Of a stretch of 64,000 bases of DNA, positions 46,901-54,940 are shown piece by piece (within the stretch, counting starts at the first letter, position 1; the number at the start of each line of letters is the position of its first letter). Source of the stretch: Verrucomicrobiota bacterium (GTDB lineage: Bacteria > Verrucomicrobiota > Verrucomicrobiia > Limisphaerales > UBA11320); assembly GCA_016199985.1 (NCBI GenBank), contig JACQFQ010000025.1, forward strand, positions 90,955 through 154,954. Reading direction: 5' to 3'. The translations under genes were made by a program, and so were the position numbers. The notes beneath the pieces are model-generated. The model did no database searches. It worked only from the letters and a program-made list of their open reading frames with translations, and was not told the DNA's origin.

Positions 46901-48322
46901 ATGACGCGAGACGCTCGACAACTCGGACGTTTTTCCCAAACATCGCGGCGTTGCCCGATGCATAAACCAGATCAACCCCTCCGCGCTGTGCCCGCTGTCG
47001 AAAGGACCCTGCAAGCGCTCGGTCCCATCGACCTGCCCCGCCCCGTCGTCGTCAACCTGGTCCGACGCGAGTTGGCGGCGCTCCGATCCGGGAAGGCGAT
47101 TCCCGGCTTCGAAGCGATCCTGGATCGTGTGCGGGATGCGCTCCGGGTCCTTTGCGACTCGCGCCTCCAACCCGTCATCAATGGCACGGGGATCATCGTC
47201 CACACTAACTTGGGACGGGCGCCGCTGAGCGCCGCCGCGGCTGAGGCGCTTCGGGAGATGGGACAGAACTACAGCAATCTGGAATACGATCTGTCGCGGG
47301 GAGAGCGGGGAGGAAGGGCGGCGTACCTGGAACACAGTCTGGCGATCGTTTGCGACGCCCAGGCCGCCACCGTGGTGAACAACTGCGCGGCGGCGCTGGT
47401 TCTGATTCTCCGACATTTCACCCGGGGCGAACGCAAGCAGGTGGTCATCTCGCGCGGCGAGCTGGTTCAGATCGGAGGCGGCTTCCGAATCCCCGAGATC
47501 CTCGAAGCCAGCGGCGCCCAACTGCGGGAGATCGGCACGACCAACAAGACCTCATTGGGCGATTACAGCAAGGCGATCGGACGTGAAACGGCCATGGTCT
47601 TGAAAGTGCATCGCAGCAACTTCTTCATGGGCGGCTTTGTGGAATCGCCGGCTACAGAAGAAATCGCGGCCCTGGCGCGCAAGAAGAAGATTCCCTTCGT
47701 GGAGGACCTGGGCAGCGGCGCGCTGGCGGCGATCGCCAAGCTCGCCCCGGTGGAACCTGAACCGACTCCCTCCGAGATCCTGAAGAAGGGCGTCGACCTG
47801 GTCTGCTTCAGCGGTGACAAGCTCCTGGGAGGCCCTCAGGCGGGGATCATCGCCGGCAAGAACAAGCTGGTATCCGCCCTGAAGCGCGAACCGTTCTTCC
47901 GCGCGTTGCGCTGCGACAAGCTGATTCTTTCGGCGCTCCAGGCCACGGTCGATTGCTATCTCCGTCAGCAGGAGACCACGGAGATTCCGACGATTGAGAT
48001 GCTGCGAATCACCAACGAAGCGCTCCGGATCCGCGGCGCGACCGTCCTTGCGGCCTTGGAGGGGCTGGAGGTGAAGGCATCCTTGGGGGAAGGAAAGGCC
48101 CAGGTGGGAGGCGGAACGTCGCCGCGCTCCATCATCCCCTCCGTGACGATCGACCTCCTGCCGCGGAAAATGACTCTGGCGGACTTCGCCGCCCGGCTCC
48201 GCGCCGCCCCGCCCGGGCTGATCGGATACATCGCCGGAGGCAGGTTTAGGATCGATCTCAGGACGGTGTTTCCGCGTCAGGATGAACAGGTGACACGCGC
48301 ATTGCGGTCGATCCTCCGTTGA
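46901..48322 (+). CDS. selA: L-seryl-tRNA(Sec) selenium transferase
   Basis: PLP enzyme of 473 residues that converts Ser-tRNA(Sec) to Sec-tRNA(Sec) using selenophosphate. Key motifs: RLQPVINGTGIIVHTNLG, SNLEYDLSRGERGGR, TVVNNCAAALVL and PLP lysine K307 in CFSGDKLLGGPQAG. The ATG at 46901 is chosen because AAGGAG lies four to ten bases before it; a later ATG at 46958 has no ribosome site. Length (about 473) matches E. coli SelA. It is 21 bases upstream of selB. Confidence 0.95.
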   Translation: MTRDARQLGRFSQTSRRCPMHKPDQPLRAVPAVERTLQALGPIDLPRPVVVNLVRRELAALRSGKAIPGFEAILDRVRDALRVLCDSRLQPVINGTGIIVHTNLGRAPLSAAAAEALREMGQNYSNLEYDLSRGERGGRAAYLEHSLAIVCDAQAATVVNNCAAALVLILRHFTRGERKQVVISRGELVQIGGGFRIPEILEASGAQLREIGTTNKTSLGDYSKAIGRETAMVLKVHRSNFFMGGFVESPATEEIAALARKKKIPFVEDLGSGALAAIAKLAPVEPEPTPSEILKKGVDLVCFSGDKLLGGPQAGIIAGKNKLVSALKREPFFRALRCDKLILSALQATVDCYLRQQETTEIPTIEMLRITNEALRIRGATVLAALEGLEVKASLGEGKAQVGGGTSPRSIIPSVTIDLLPRKMTLADFAARLRAAPPGLIGYIAGGRFRIDLRTVFPRQDEQVTRALRSILR

Positions 48323-48343
48323 CCGCTTTGGGATTCATCGCGC

Positions 48344-50272
48344 ATGGCCATCCGAAATTTCATCGCAGCGACCGCAGGTCACGTGGACCACGGCAAGAGC
48401 TCGCTGGTCAAAGCGTTGACAGGAACTGATCCCGATCGCCTGCCGGAGGAAAAGGCGCGGGGCATTACGATTGACCTTGGATTCGCCCATCTCGAAGCCG
48501 CCTTGCCCGACGACCCCGCCTCCGCTGTGCATATCGGCGTCGTGGACGTCCCGGGGCATGAGGACTTCGTCAAGAACATGGTGGCGGGCGTGGGCTCAAT
48601 CGACATCGCGCTGCTGGTCGTTGCGGCCGATGACGGATGGATGCCGCAGACCGAGGAGCACTTGCAGATTCTGCTGTACCTCGGCGTCCATCGGGCGGTC
48701 GTGGCGCTCGCCAAGATGGATCTCGCGGAGGACGAAGCCGCGGCCATCGCAGGAGTGCGGACCCTGCTTCAGGACACGCCATTCGCCAACGCGCCCATCG
48801 TGCCGACCTCCGTTCCAACCGGCCGCGGGATGGAGACGTTGAAAGCGGAGCTGGCTCGCGCGCTGGTCAACGCTCCCACATCCCCGGACCTCGGCAAGCC
48901 CCGGCTTCCCATCGATCGCGCATTCACCTTGCGGGGCGTCGGAACCATCGTGACGGGCACCCTGATGGGCGGCGCGCTCCGATCGGGGCAGAGCGTCGTG
49001 CTGCAGCCCTCAGGAAAGACCGCGCGCATTCGCAGCGTGCAAACCCATGGCCGGGAAGTGGAGCGCTGCCAGCCTGGAACACGGACGGCGCTGAATCTGC
49101 ACGACCTCGAGGTGGGACACGGGAAACGCGGCGAGGTCGTCACCCTCGCCGAGTTGGGGACCGCCACGCGGGCGCTGGATGTTCTGCTGGAAAAATCGAG
49201 CCGATCGCCCAACGCAAAAAGCCTGCCCTCAAGACCGCTGAAAGACAGGACGCGGGTTCGCATTCATCATGGGAGCGGAACCTTCGCCGCGTCCGTCCAA
49301 CTCGCCAGCAACGCGCAGCCCCTGCTTCCGGGACAGCGCGTCTTCGCGCGCTTGCGATTTGAGACGCCCATCTTCGGGTTTGCCGGTGATCGCTTCATCG
49401 TGCGGGACTGGGCAGGACAATCGACCTTGGCGGGCGGGGTCGTGCTGGATCCGGACGCGAGGTTGAGAAGCTTCGCCTCCCAGATGCGTTCTCCTCTTCT
49501 CCATCTGCGAGCCGACTCCCCCGGCCAGGCTTCGGTCTTTTTGTCGTCGCTTCTCGCGCGCGACCACGTTGCCGAGCGCAAGGGTCTTCTTCTCCAGTCC
49601 TCGTTTGGCCCGGAGCAGATAGCGGCGGCCGTCCGCATGCTTGTTGAATCTCTTCAGGCGGTTGTGGTCGGAGACTACGTGGCGGACGCGGCATGGTGGA
49701 AAACGTTGCGGGCAAAGGCGCAAGCCGCCATCGACGCGGAACACGGGCTCCGCCCGGAGCTGGCTGGCCTTTCACTGGCGCAGCTCCGATCAGCTTTGGC
49801 GCGGGATTTGCCCTCCCCGGAGGTGTTCGACCCCCTGGTGGAGGATCTCTGCCAAAACGGCTTCACTCAGGCGGGCAAGGCGATCAAGCGCGCCGGGCAT
49901 CTTCAAGCCTTGCCTCCTCATCTTGAGGCCGTCGGCGGAAGGCTTCGCGCCGCGTTATCAGCGAAGCCCTTCGAACCCCCGTCGCGCGCAGAACTGGCGC
50001 CGGACGCGTTTTCCCAGCAGGCCCTGAGATTCCTGCGCGACACAGGCGAGGCGGTTGAGATCTCGGAGGAGATCATCCTCCTGAGGGAAAGCTTCCTCCA
50101 AATGAAGGAGTTGATCGTGAACTGGCTGCGCGAAAACGGACCTTCCACGGCCAGCGAGCTGAGACAGGCGGTCGGAAGCACGCGCCGGATCATGCTCCCG
50201 GTTTTGGAACGCCTCGACAGGGAAGGCGTCACCAAACGGGACGGCGACAGGCGGGCTTTGGCGAAAGTTTAG
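48344..50272 (+). CDS. selB: selenocysteine-specific elongation factor
   Basis: SelB of 642 residues. The GTPase domain has GHVDHGKSSLVKALTGTDPDR, RGITIDLGF, VDVPGHEDFVKNM and ALAKMDLAEDE. A beta-barrel EF-Tu-like domain II/III follows. The C-terminal winged-helix domains (about residues 430-642, ending with IMLPVLERLDREGVTKRDGDRRAL) bind the SECIS hairpin in selenoprotein mRNA. Directly downstream of selA; both probably share one message. Confidence 0.96.
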   Translation: MAIRNFIAATAGHVDHGKSSLVKALTGTDPDRLPEEKARGITIDLGFAHLEAALPDDPASAVHIGVVDVPGHEDFVKNMVAGVGSIDIALLVVAADDGWMPQTEEHLQILLYLGVHRAVVALAKMDLAEDEAAAIAGVRTLLQDTPFANAPIVPTSVPTGRGMETLKAELARALVNAPTSPDLGKPRLPIDRAFTLRGVGTIVTGTLMGGALRSGQSVVLQPSGKTARIRSVQTHGREVERCQPGTRTALNLHDLEVGHGKRGEVVTLAELGTATRALDVLLEKSSRSPNAKSLPSRPLKDRTRVRIHHGSGTFAASVQLASNAQPLLPGQRVFARLRFETPIFGFAGDRFIVRDWAGQSTLAGGVVLDPDARLRSFASQMRSPLLHLRADSPGQASVFLSSLLARDHVAERKGLLLQSSFGPEQIAAAVRMLVESLQAVVVGDYVADAAWWKTLRAKAQAAIDAEHGLRPELAGLSLAQLRSALARDLPSPEVFDPLVEDLCQNGFTQAGKAIKRAGHLQALPPHLEAVGGRLRAALSAKPFEPPSRAELAPDAFSQQALRFLRDTGEAVEISEEIILLRESFLQMKELIVNWLRENGPSTASELRQAVGSTRRIMLPVLERLDREGVTKRDGDRRALAKV

Positions 50273-50284
50273 GCCCCAACCGCG

Positions 50285-50494
50285 TCACGCCTTCACCGGC
50301 AGAACATGGATCGCTTTCACGATCAACTGAACCGTGTCGCCAACCTTCAGATCGAGCTCCTGGAGGGACTCGGTGGTCAGCACGGAAGCCATCTTGGCGG
50401 GCACGGTGACTTCGAATTTCACCAAGGACATGACCTTGTCGCTCGTGATGGCGACGACCTTGGCGGTGACGTTGTTTCTTGCTCCGTATTTCAT
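50285..50494 (-). CDS. molybdopterin-binding (Mop/TOBE) protein
   Basis: Mop-type oxyanion-binding protein of 69 residues, starting MKYGARNNVTAKVVAITSDKVMSLVKFEV and then SVLTTESLQELDLKVGDTVQLIVKA, the TOBE fold. These proteins bind molybdate or tungstate and serve as a cytoplasmic store. A Mo store beside Sec genes is suggestive, as the commonest bacterial selenoprotein is the Mo/W formate dehydrogenase, but no such gene is in this window. Convergent with selB, 12 bases apart. Confidence 0.9.
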   Translation of the reverse strand: MKYGARNNVTAKVVAITSDKVMSLVKFEVTVPAKMASVLTTESLQELDLKVGDTVQLIVKAIHVLPVKA

Positions 50495-50515
50495 AGGCCT
50501 TCCAGTGGGTTGGAT

Positions 50516-52036
50516 TTAGCCGTTGTTTAGCAGGACGCTCCTCGCTCGCGCAATAGTTTCCAGCTTGGCCTCCGCGATCGCCGCGGACGCGACCGGATTG
50601 TCAGCGAAGGTGGCGAAACCGCAGTCGGGAGTCAGCAGGACGCGCTCGCGTCCAAACATCGCGATCGCCCGCCGCGCCTTGGCCACGATCTCGTCCACGG
50701 TTTCAACGCGCTCCCGTTTTTGATTCACCACCCCGACGCCCATTCGCAAGCGTTCGGGCAGGTCCCGGAGGATCTCCATCTCCCCGGCGCGCGGCGTGCA
50801 GAGCTCAAGGAACAGAACCCCGACCTTCACGGACTTGAGGAAGGACAGCAGCGGCTGGTAGCCGCCGGTCAACGCGGCGGCCTCGTCCCGGGTCCAGTTG
50901 CCACGACACGTGTGCAGCGCGATCCGTTCGGCGGGCAGGCCGGCGATCAACTCGTTCAAAAGCTCGGCCGCGAACGCAAGCTCATGCTCCGGCGACTTCT
51001 TTTCGCTCAACGCGCCGCACATGAAGCTCCGCTTTTGATGACCGCCGCTGAACACGACCTCTGTCAGGACCGGCTCGTCGAACTGGACGAGGGAGACGCC
51101 CTCCGCGAGAAGGAAACGCAATTCTTCGCGCAACACGCGGACGACATCGCGAGCGAGGTCTTCGCGCGTTTCGTACGGCCGCTCCCTCAGGCAGTCGAGC
51201 CACATCGTCCGCGTGAGCAAATAGGGGCCGGGCAACGCGATCTTGATGGGGGTGGCGGTGAGCGAACGGAGGAACACGGCCTCATGAACCGCAAGAGGCC
51301 GGCTGCGCCCGAGGCGGCCAAAGACGACCGGATGGCGCACCTCGGCGGCCGGGATGTCCAAAGCCCGCAGCTCCTTCTGGAACTTCTCCCGATCGTCGAC
51401 CATCGCCGTGAGGTCCGTCAGCGGGATCAGCTGGCAGTTGTCCAGGCGCGAGCCGACGAAGCTGGCGTAGCTGTCGCGACGCTGTTCCCCATCGGTGAGG
51501 ACGTCCACTCCGGCGCGGAGTTGCGCCTCGACCGCGAGGCGCACGGCGTCGTCGGCGGTGGCTTGGAAGTCTTTTTCGCTGAGCCGCCCTTCGAGATGTT
51601 CGTGAACCGCCTGGATCATCCAGCGCGGCCGCGGCCAGCTGCCAATGCCCAAGACGGAGAGCGGCTCAATGGCCGGACACGGGCTTGGCGGAGGGAATCG
51701 ATCGGGAATCAAGACGGGACGAATAGGAGATCTCGGATCGACGGGGCTGGAAACGGACGGCGCAACGCTCCGCTCGGAGAGAGCGCCTTTGCAAACAAGG
51801 TAGGCGCTCTGGCGACCGGATTTGATCCACGACACCAGCTCATTCCCCGTCAAGCGGCACCAGGACGGCAGATCTCCCTCCACCGAGGCGTCGGTGGAGA
51901 GGATTTCGAGCAGGCCGCCGCGGGGGAGCGGGTCGATGTGACGGCGAATCAGAAGCAGCAGGCCTCCGCCACAATCCAGGTCGCCGCCGTCGAAAGATGT
52001 GTCCGGTCGATGCGGGTGGCCGGATTGGGGGTTCAT
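50516..52036 (-). CDS. TusA-like domain fused to a MetE C-terminal-like methyltransferase
   Basis: Protein of 506 residues. Residues about 15-85 resemble a TusA/SirA sulfur-carrier domain, with a LDCGGGLLLLIRRH variant of the active-site region and SWCRLTGNELVSW. From about residue 125 the protein is a cobalamin-independent methionine synthase-like barrel. Its zinc ligands can be placed at His/Cys in IALHTCRGNW, Glu in LFLELCTPRAGEM and Cys in LLTPDCGFATFAD. The N-terminal folate half of full MetE is absent. The fusion suggests a thiol or selenol is handed from the carrier domain to the methyltransferase site. Eleven bases after the DsrE gene on the same strand. Confidence 0.82.
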   Translation of the reverse strand: MNPQSGHPHRPDTSFDGGDLDCGGGLLLLIRRHIDPLPRGGLLEILSTDASVEGDLPSWCRLTGNELVSWIKSGRQSAYLVCKGALSERSVAPSVSSPVDPRSPIRPVLIPDRFPPPSPCPAIEPLSVLGIGSWPRPRWMIQAVHEHLEGRLSEKDFQATADDAVRLAVEAQLRAGVDVLTDGEQRRDSYASFVGSRLDNCQLIPLTDLTAMVDDREKFQKELRALDIPAAEVRHPVVFGRLGRSRPLAVHEAVFLRSLTATPIKIALPGPYLLTRTMWLDCLRERPYETREDLARDVVRVLREELRFLLAEGVSLVQFDEPVLTEVVFSGGHQKRSFMCGALSEKKSPEHELAFAAELLNELIAGLPAERIALHTCRGNWTRDEAAALTGGYQPLLSFLKSVKVGVLFLELCTPRAGEMEILRDLPERLRMGVGVVNQKRERVETVDEIVAKARRAIAMFGRERVLLTPDCGFATFADNPVASAAIAEAKLETIARARSVLLNNG

Positions 52037-52046
52037 CGCGCGACGA

Positions 52047-52409
52047 TCAAAAGCTCACGCAAGGGCTGCCCGCGACGAGGAACTCAACCAGCTTCGCCCC
52101 GCCCACGATCATCGCGCCGGGCACGAGGTTGTTCTCGTCGAGCTTCCGCTTCTTAAAGCAGGGCGAACAGACATAGATCTTGCCGCCGGCGGCCGCGAAG
52201 TTGGCCAGCAGCTCCCGCAGCGGCGCGAAGCCTTCCTCGTGGATGTCATCCGCGTAACCCTTTTGCGAAAGCCGCACTCCTTCAACGCTCAGGAAGACGA
52301 CGGTCTCCTGCGCCGATCCGAGCGCGGCGTTGGCGATGACGAAGCCCACCGTGGCTTTGTCGGGATTGTCTTTTGCGAACGAGAGTGAAACACAGAATCT
52401 TCCTGGCAT
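52047..52409 (-). CDS. DsrE/DsrF-like sulfur-relay protein
   Basis: Small DsrE-fold protein of 120 residues. Conserved elements are the beta1 strand with SLSFAKDNPDKATVGFVIAN, EETVVFLS-type second strand and the reactive cysteine region KIYVCSPCFKKRKLDENNLV. DsrE-fold proteins bind and pass persulfide sulfur, often with a TusA partner, which here is the N-terminus of the next gene. In genomes with SelD a TusA-DsrE fusion (YedF, TIGR03527) is linked with selenium metabolism. Eleven-base gap to the fusion gene. Confidence 0.88.
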   Translation of the reverse strand: MPGRFCVSLSFAKDNPDKATVGFVIANAALGSAQETVVFLSVEGVRLSQKGYADDIHEEGFAPLRELLANFAAAGGKIYVCSPCFKKRKLDENNLVPGAMIVGGAKLVEFLVAGSPCVSF

Positions 52410-52601
52410 AGTTTGTTATGTTTTTGTGGTGAGTGGGCCCGGGCTCGGCGCCGGCGCCCGCCGGCGAAGTGAAGCAAAGCACCGGACGCATGGGTGATTG
52501 CGATGTGAAACCAACGAAAAACCAGGGCATCCTGACGTTGAGGGGAGCGCCGGACGCCGAGACGGCTTGAACATTTCAAGCGGCTCGCTTATGCGGTGTG
52601 G

Positions 52602-52901
52602 ATGTTCTCGCACATCGTCGTCTTCTGGGTGAAACCGGGCAAACCGGACGCCGTGGACCAACTCATTGCCGGCGCGAAGCGGCATCTTGAGCCGATTCCG
52701 GGTGTTCTGGTTTTTCATGTGGGACGCATGGTAACGGACGGACGTCCCGTGGTGGAGAGCGGCTACCAGGTGGCGTTGACGACCGTGCTCGCGTCGCGTG
52801 AGACGCTGGCGGGCTATCGCGCGCACCCCGGCCACGAACGATTCAAACAGGAGGTCTGCGCTCCGAACGTCGAGCGCTACCGGGTCTATGATTTCGAATG
52901 A
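52602..52901 (+). CDS. Dabb-family (stress-responsive alpha/beta-barrel) protein
   Basis: Small protein of about 99 residues, starting MFSHIVVFWVKPGKPDAVDQ. The dimeric ferredoxin-like Dabb fold is shown by this start, by GVLVFHVGRM and by YQVALTTVLASRETLAGYRAHPGHERF. Members take part in stress response or act as small cyclases. The substrate is unknown. A start two codons upstream is possible. It is isolated on the plus strand between minus-strand sulfur-relay genes. Confidence 0.87.
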   Translation: MFSHIVVFWVKPGKPDAVDQLIAGAKRHLEPIPGVLVFHVGRMVTDGRPVVESGYQVALTTVLASRETLAGYRAHPGHERFKQEVCAPNVERYRVYDFE

Positions 52902-52909
52902 CGTCCGCA

Positions 52910-53476
52910 TCAGTCTGCCCGTCGGATCCAGTAGTGGGGGACCGCCTCACGCAGAAGAGCGTGGCCCGTCAATCCGCACCACGCGGGCACATCCTGCGGC
53001 GCCCCGAGGTCGCGAGTCGTGAGGAGCAGCACCTCCCCAGGCTTGAGCCTCTCCAGGCGCATCCGCAGCTCCAACGCCAATTCGCCGCATCCCTGATCCC
53101 CTGCGTCCCAGGCGGCGTCGGCCGCCGGGATTGAATCGTCGCGATCGTTCTGGGCGTTGCGAGGTTCGAAGCCCAAAGACGGCAGCTCGTCCTCGCTCAA
53201 ACCCGCCTCGCAGTTGGCCCAGTTCCACGCTTCCTGGTAGCAAGGCCGAAGTCGAATGCAGGCAAGGACCGAATCGCGAAACTGGGAAGGACTCCCCGTC
53301 CATCCCGCTGAGAGGCATGCCGCGCAACGCGGCGCGTTCTTAAAGCCCATCACAATGGCCATCAGCGATTGGTGTGAACACATCGGCTTGCCACAGCCGG
53401 CGCACGCCGCCCCGCGGAGACGTTGTAGATCGCTGATCAGCGATTCTGCCGCCGCTTTCGTCCCAGAAGTGTCCAT
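52910..53476 (-). CDS. Cys-rich N-terminus plus C-terminal TusA-like domain
   Basis: Protein of 188 residues. The N-terminal part has paired cysteines (CAGCGKPMCSH, RCAACLSAGW) of a zinc-finger-like kind, then a cysteine-containing helical region (LACIRLRPCYQEAWNWANCE). The C-terminal 70 residues carry the same variant TusA-like pattern as the fusion gene (GCGELALELRMRLERLKPGE, then DVPAWCGLTGHALL). It may accept or donate sulfur or selenium. I know of no named family for the whole. The start at 53476 is supported by AGGGTGG eight bases before it. It faces the Dabb gene with an eight-base gap. Confidence 0.75.
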   Translation of the reverse strand: MDTSGTKAAAESLISDLQRLRGAACAGCGKPMCSHQSLMAIVMGFKNAPRCAACLSAGWTGSPSQFRDSVLACIRLRPCYQEAWNWANCEAGLSEDELPSLGFEPRNAQNDRDDSIPAADAAWDAGDQGCGELALELRMRLERLKPGEVLLLTTRDLGAPQDVPAWCGLTGHALLREAVPHYWIRRAD

Positions 53477-53606
53477 GAGCCGTCCACCCTGCTGACTCTT
53501 CACATGCGGCGGGATGCTTAAGGGGCGAGCCGCTGAGGGTCTGGGGCGATCCGGGTGAAACGCGGGATGCGAGCGGGCAGGCCCCGCCTGTCCCATCCGG
53601 ATCCCC

Positions 53607-53730
53607 GTTGCGTCCGTCGCGGTTGTATCTTCCCGTCCTCTCATTACGCGGGGACAGGAAGTTCAACCGCAACGGACGCGACGAAGGCAGGAGGTTGAAC
53701 CGCGACGGACGCTGCGGACGCGACAGAGGG
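53607..53730. repeat. cluster of three copies of the dispersed GC-rich repeat
   Basis: One inverted copy (GTTGCGTCCGTCGCGGTT, 53607-53624), then two direct copies (from about 53664 and 53695) with the core AACCGCRACGGACGC. The inverted and first direct copies form an imperfect hairpin about 80 bases long. The same family is at 5552-5599 and 62475-62510. Not coding; between the Cys-rich TusA-like gene and the secreted Cys-rich gene. Confidence 0.75.
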
Positions 53731-53772
53731 CTCTATTGCAATTGGAATTCCAATCCATTAGAAGCCCTCGAT

Positions 53773-54879
53773 ATGCATTTTGGCCGCAACGAACTCCTCG
53801 CCTGGGTCGCGGTGCTGATCGCCGCGCCGGCAGCACGGGCGCAAGGACCCCCGGCCCCCATCGAAATCGTCCTCGTCGACGCGAAGGCGGCGACCTCCGC
53901 CGCGGTTGCGGAGTGGAAAAAGGAGGGATTCAAGGGCGTGGCAATCGTCCTGGACGATCAGACGAGCGAAGCGGATTACCGGGAGCCGATTCGGCGCGTC
54001 TCCGAGGCCGGGCTCGATCATTACTACTGGATAGAGGTCGGACGCAACCCGACGATGGCCACAAAGAATCCCCGGTGGATGGCCGCGCTAGGGGCTCATC
54101 AGGATTGGCAGACCCGGTTCCCGAAATTTCCGGAGCCCAGCGTCGGGGAAGTGGCCAAGGCATTCCTCTGGGTGCCGATCGTCTATCAGGAGGCGTTCGA
54201 TGCCCATCTCGCTCGCATCGATCAATTGCTCAAACGCGCGCCCGGAGGATGGCGTGGCCTCCTTTTGAATGATCTGCAAGGAGGCCCGAGCTCCTGCGGC
54301 TGCGGCAATATCCAATGCCGCTGGGCGGTCGACTACTACATGCCCCCCACCGCGACCAAGATCGCGGGCGACGATGTCGCGGCGCGGTTTGTCTCCGAGG
54401 TCCGAAAGCGCGTCGGAGACAAGTCTGTCATCCCCATTTGGACGACCGAGTGCGAGGACGTCGATCTGCCCTCGGACAAGCATGACGGCCTGCCGAGCAC
54501 GGGTCTCTGCGGGACCGTGGGATGCGGGAAAAGCGCGTGTCCCGAGGCCTTCGCCAATCAATGGTCCGCCTTGCAACAAGCCCAGAACGGCCCGACGGGC
54601 TTGCTGACGGTCCATGCGTCCTTGCAGCGGACGCGACCCGAGTTCGGCGGCGGTCCCGGGTGGCTGACCAACTCCATCGGCTACTTGAACCGCACCCTTC
54701 TGGCTCGCGGAGGCAAAGCTTTTCCCTCCCGCCAGCTCTGGGCCGTTGTGGACGGCACGCAAAAAGCCGAAGAGGCGGCGGCTCGGAAGATCGGGGCGGC
54801 GGCAGGGGTGGGAGCCGTGATTGTGGCTCGGGTCAAGATCGATCAATCCTACGAACCCAAAGCGATCCGTACAAACTAA
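53773..54879 (+). CDS. secreted cysteine-rich protein of unknown function
   Basis: Exported protein of 368 residues (signal peptide ending near ARAQG). The first part has a TIM-barrel-like pattern (GFKGVAIVLDDQ, EAGLDHYYWIEVG). The central part is cysteine-rich: PSSCGCGNIQCRWAVDYY, then TECEDVDLP and GLCGTVGCGKSACPEAF. These eight or so cysteines could bind metal, hold a cluster or form disulfides after export. No family recognised. It lies in the repeat-rich area next to the Sec locus, but it has no in-frame UGA. Confidence 0.75.
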   Translation: MHFGRNELLAWVAVLIAAPAARAQGPPAPIEIVLVDAKAATSAAVAEWKKEGFKGVAIVLDDQTSEADYREPIRRVSEAGLDHYYWIEVGRNPTMATKNPRWMAALGAHQDWQTRFPKFPEPSVGEVAKAFLWVPIVYQEAFDAHLARIDQLLKRAPGGWRGLLLNDLQGGPSSCGCGNIQCRWAVDYYMPPTATKIAGDDVAARFVSEVRKRVGDKSVIPIWTTECEDVDLPSDKHDGLPSTGLCGTVGCGKSACPEAFANQWSALQQAQNGPTGLLTVHASLQRTRPEFGGGPGWLTNSIGYLNRTLLARGGKAFPSRQLWAVVDGTQKAEEAAARKIGAAAGVGAVIVARVKIDQSYEPKAIRTN

Positions 54880-54920
54880 AACCCATCCCTCAAGCAGCCT
54901 TCTGTTTGCGGGATGGGTTT
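54879..54920. terminator. bidirectional hairpin between convergent genes
   Basis: AAACCCATCCC (54879-54889) and GGGATGGGTTT (54910-54920) are perfect 11-bp arms with a 20-base loop. It begins at the stop codon of the secreted Cys-rich gene and lies 21 bases beyond the 3' end of the convergent barrel gene, so it can end both transcripts. Confidence 0.7.
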
Positions 54921-54940
54921 GTGGGATCGCAGAGCGGTCT

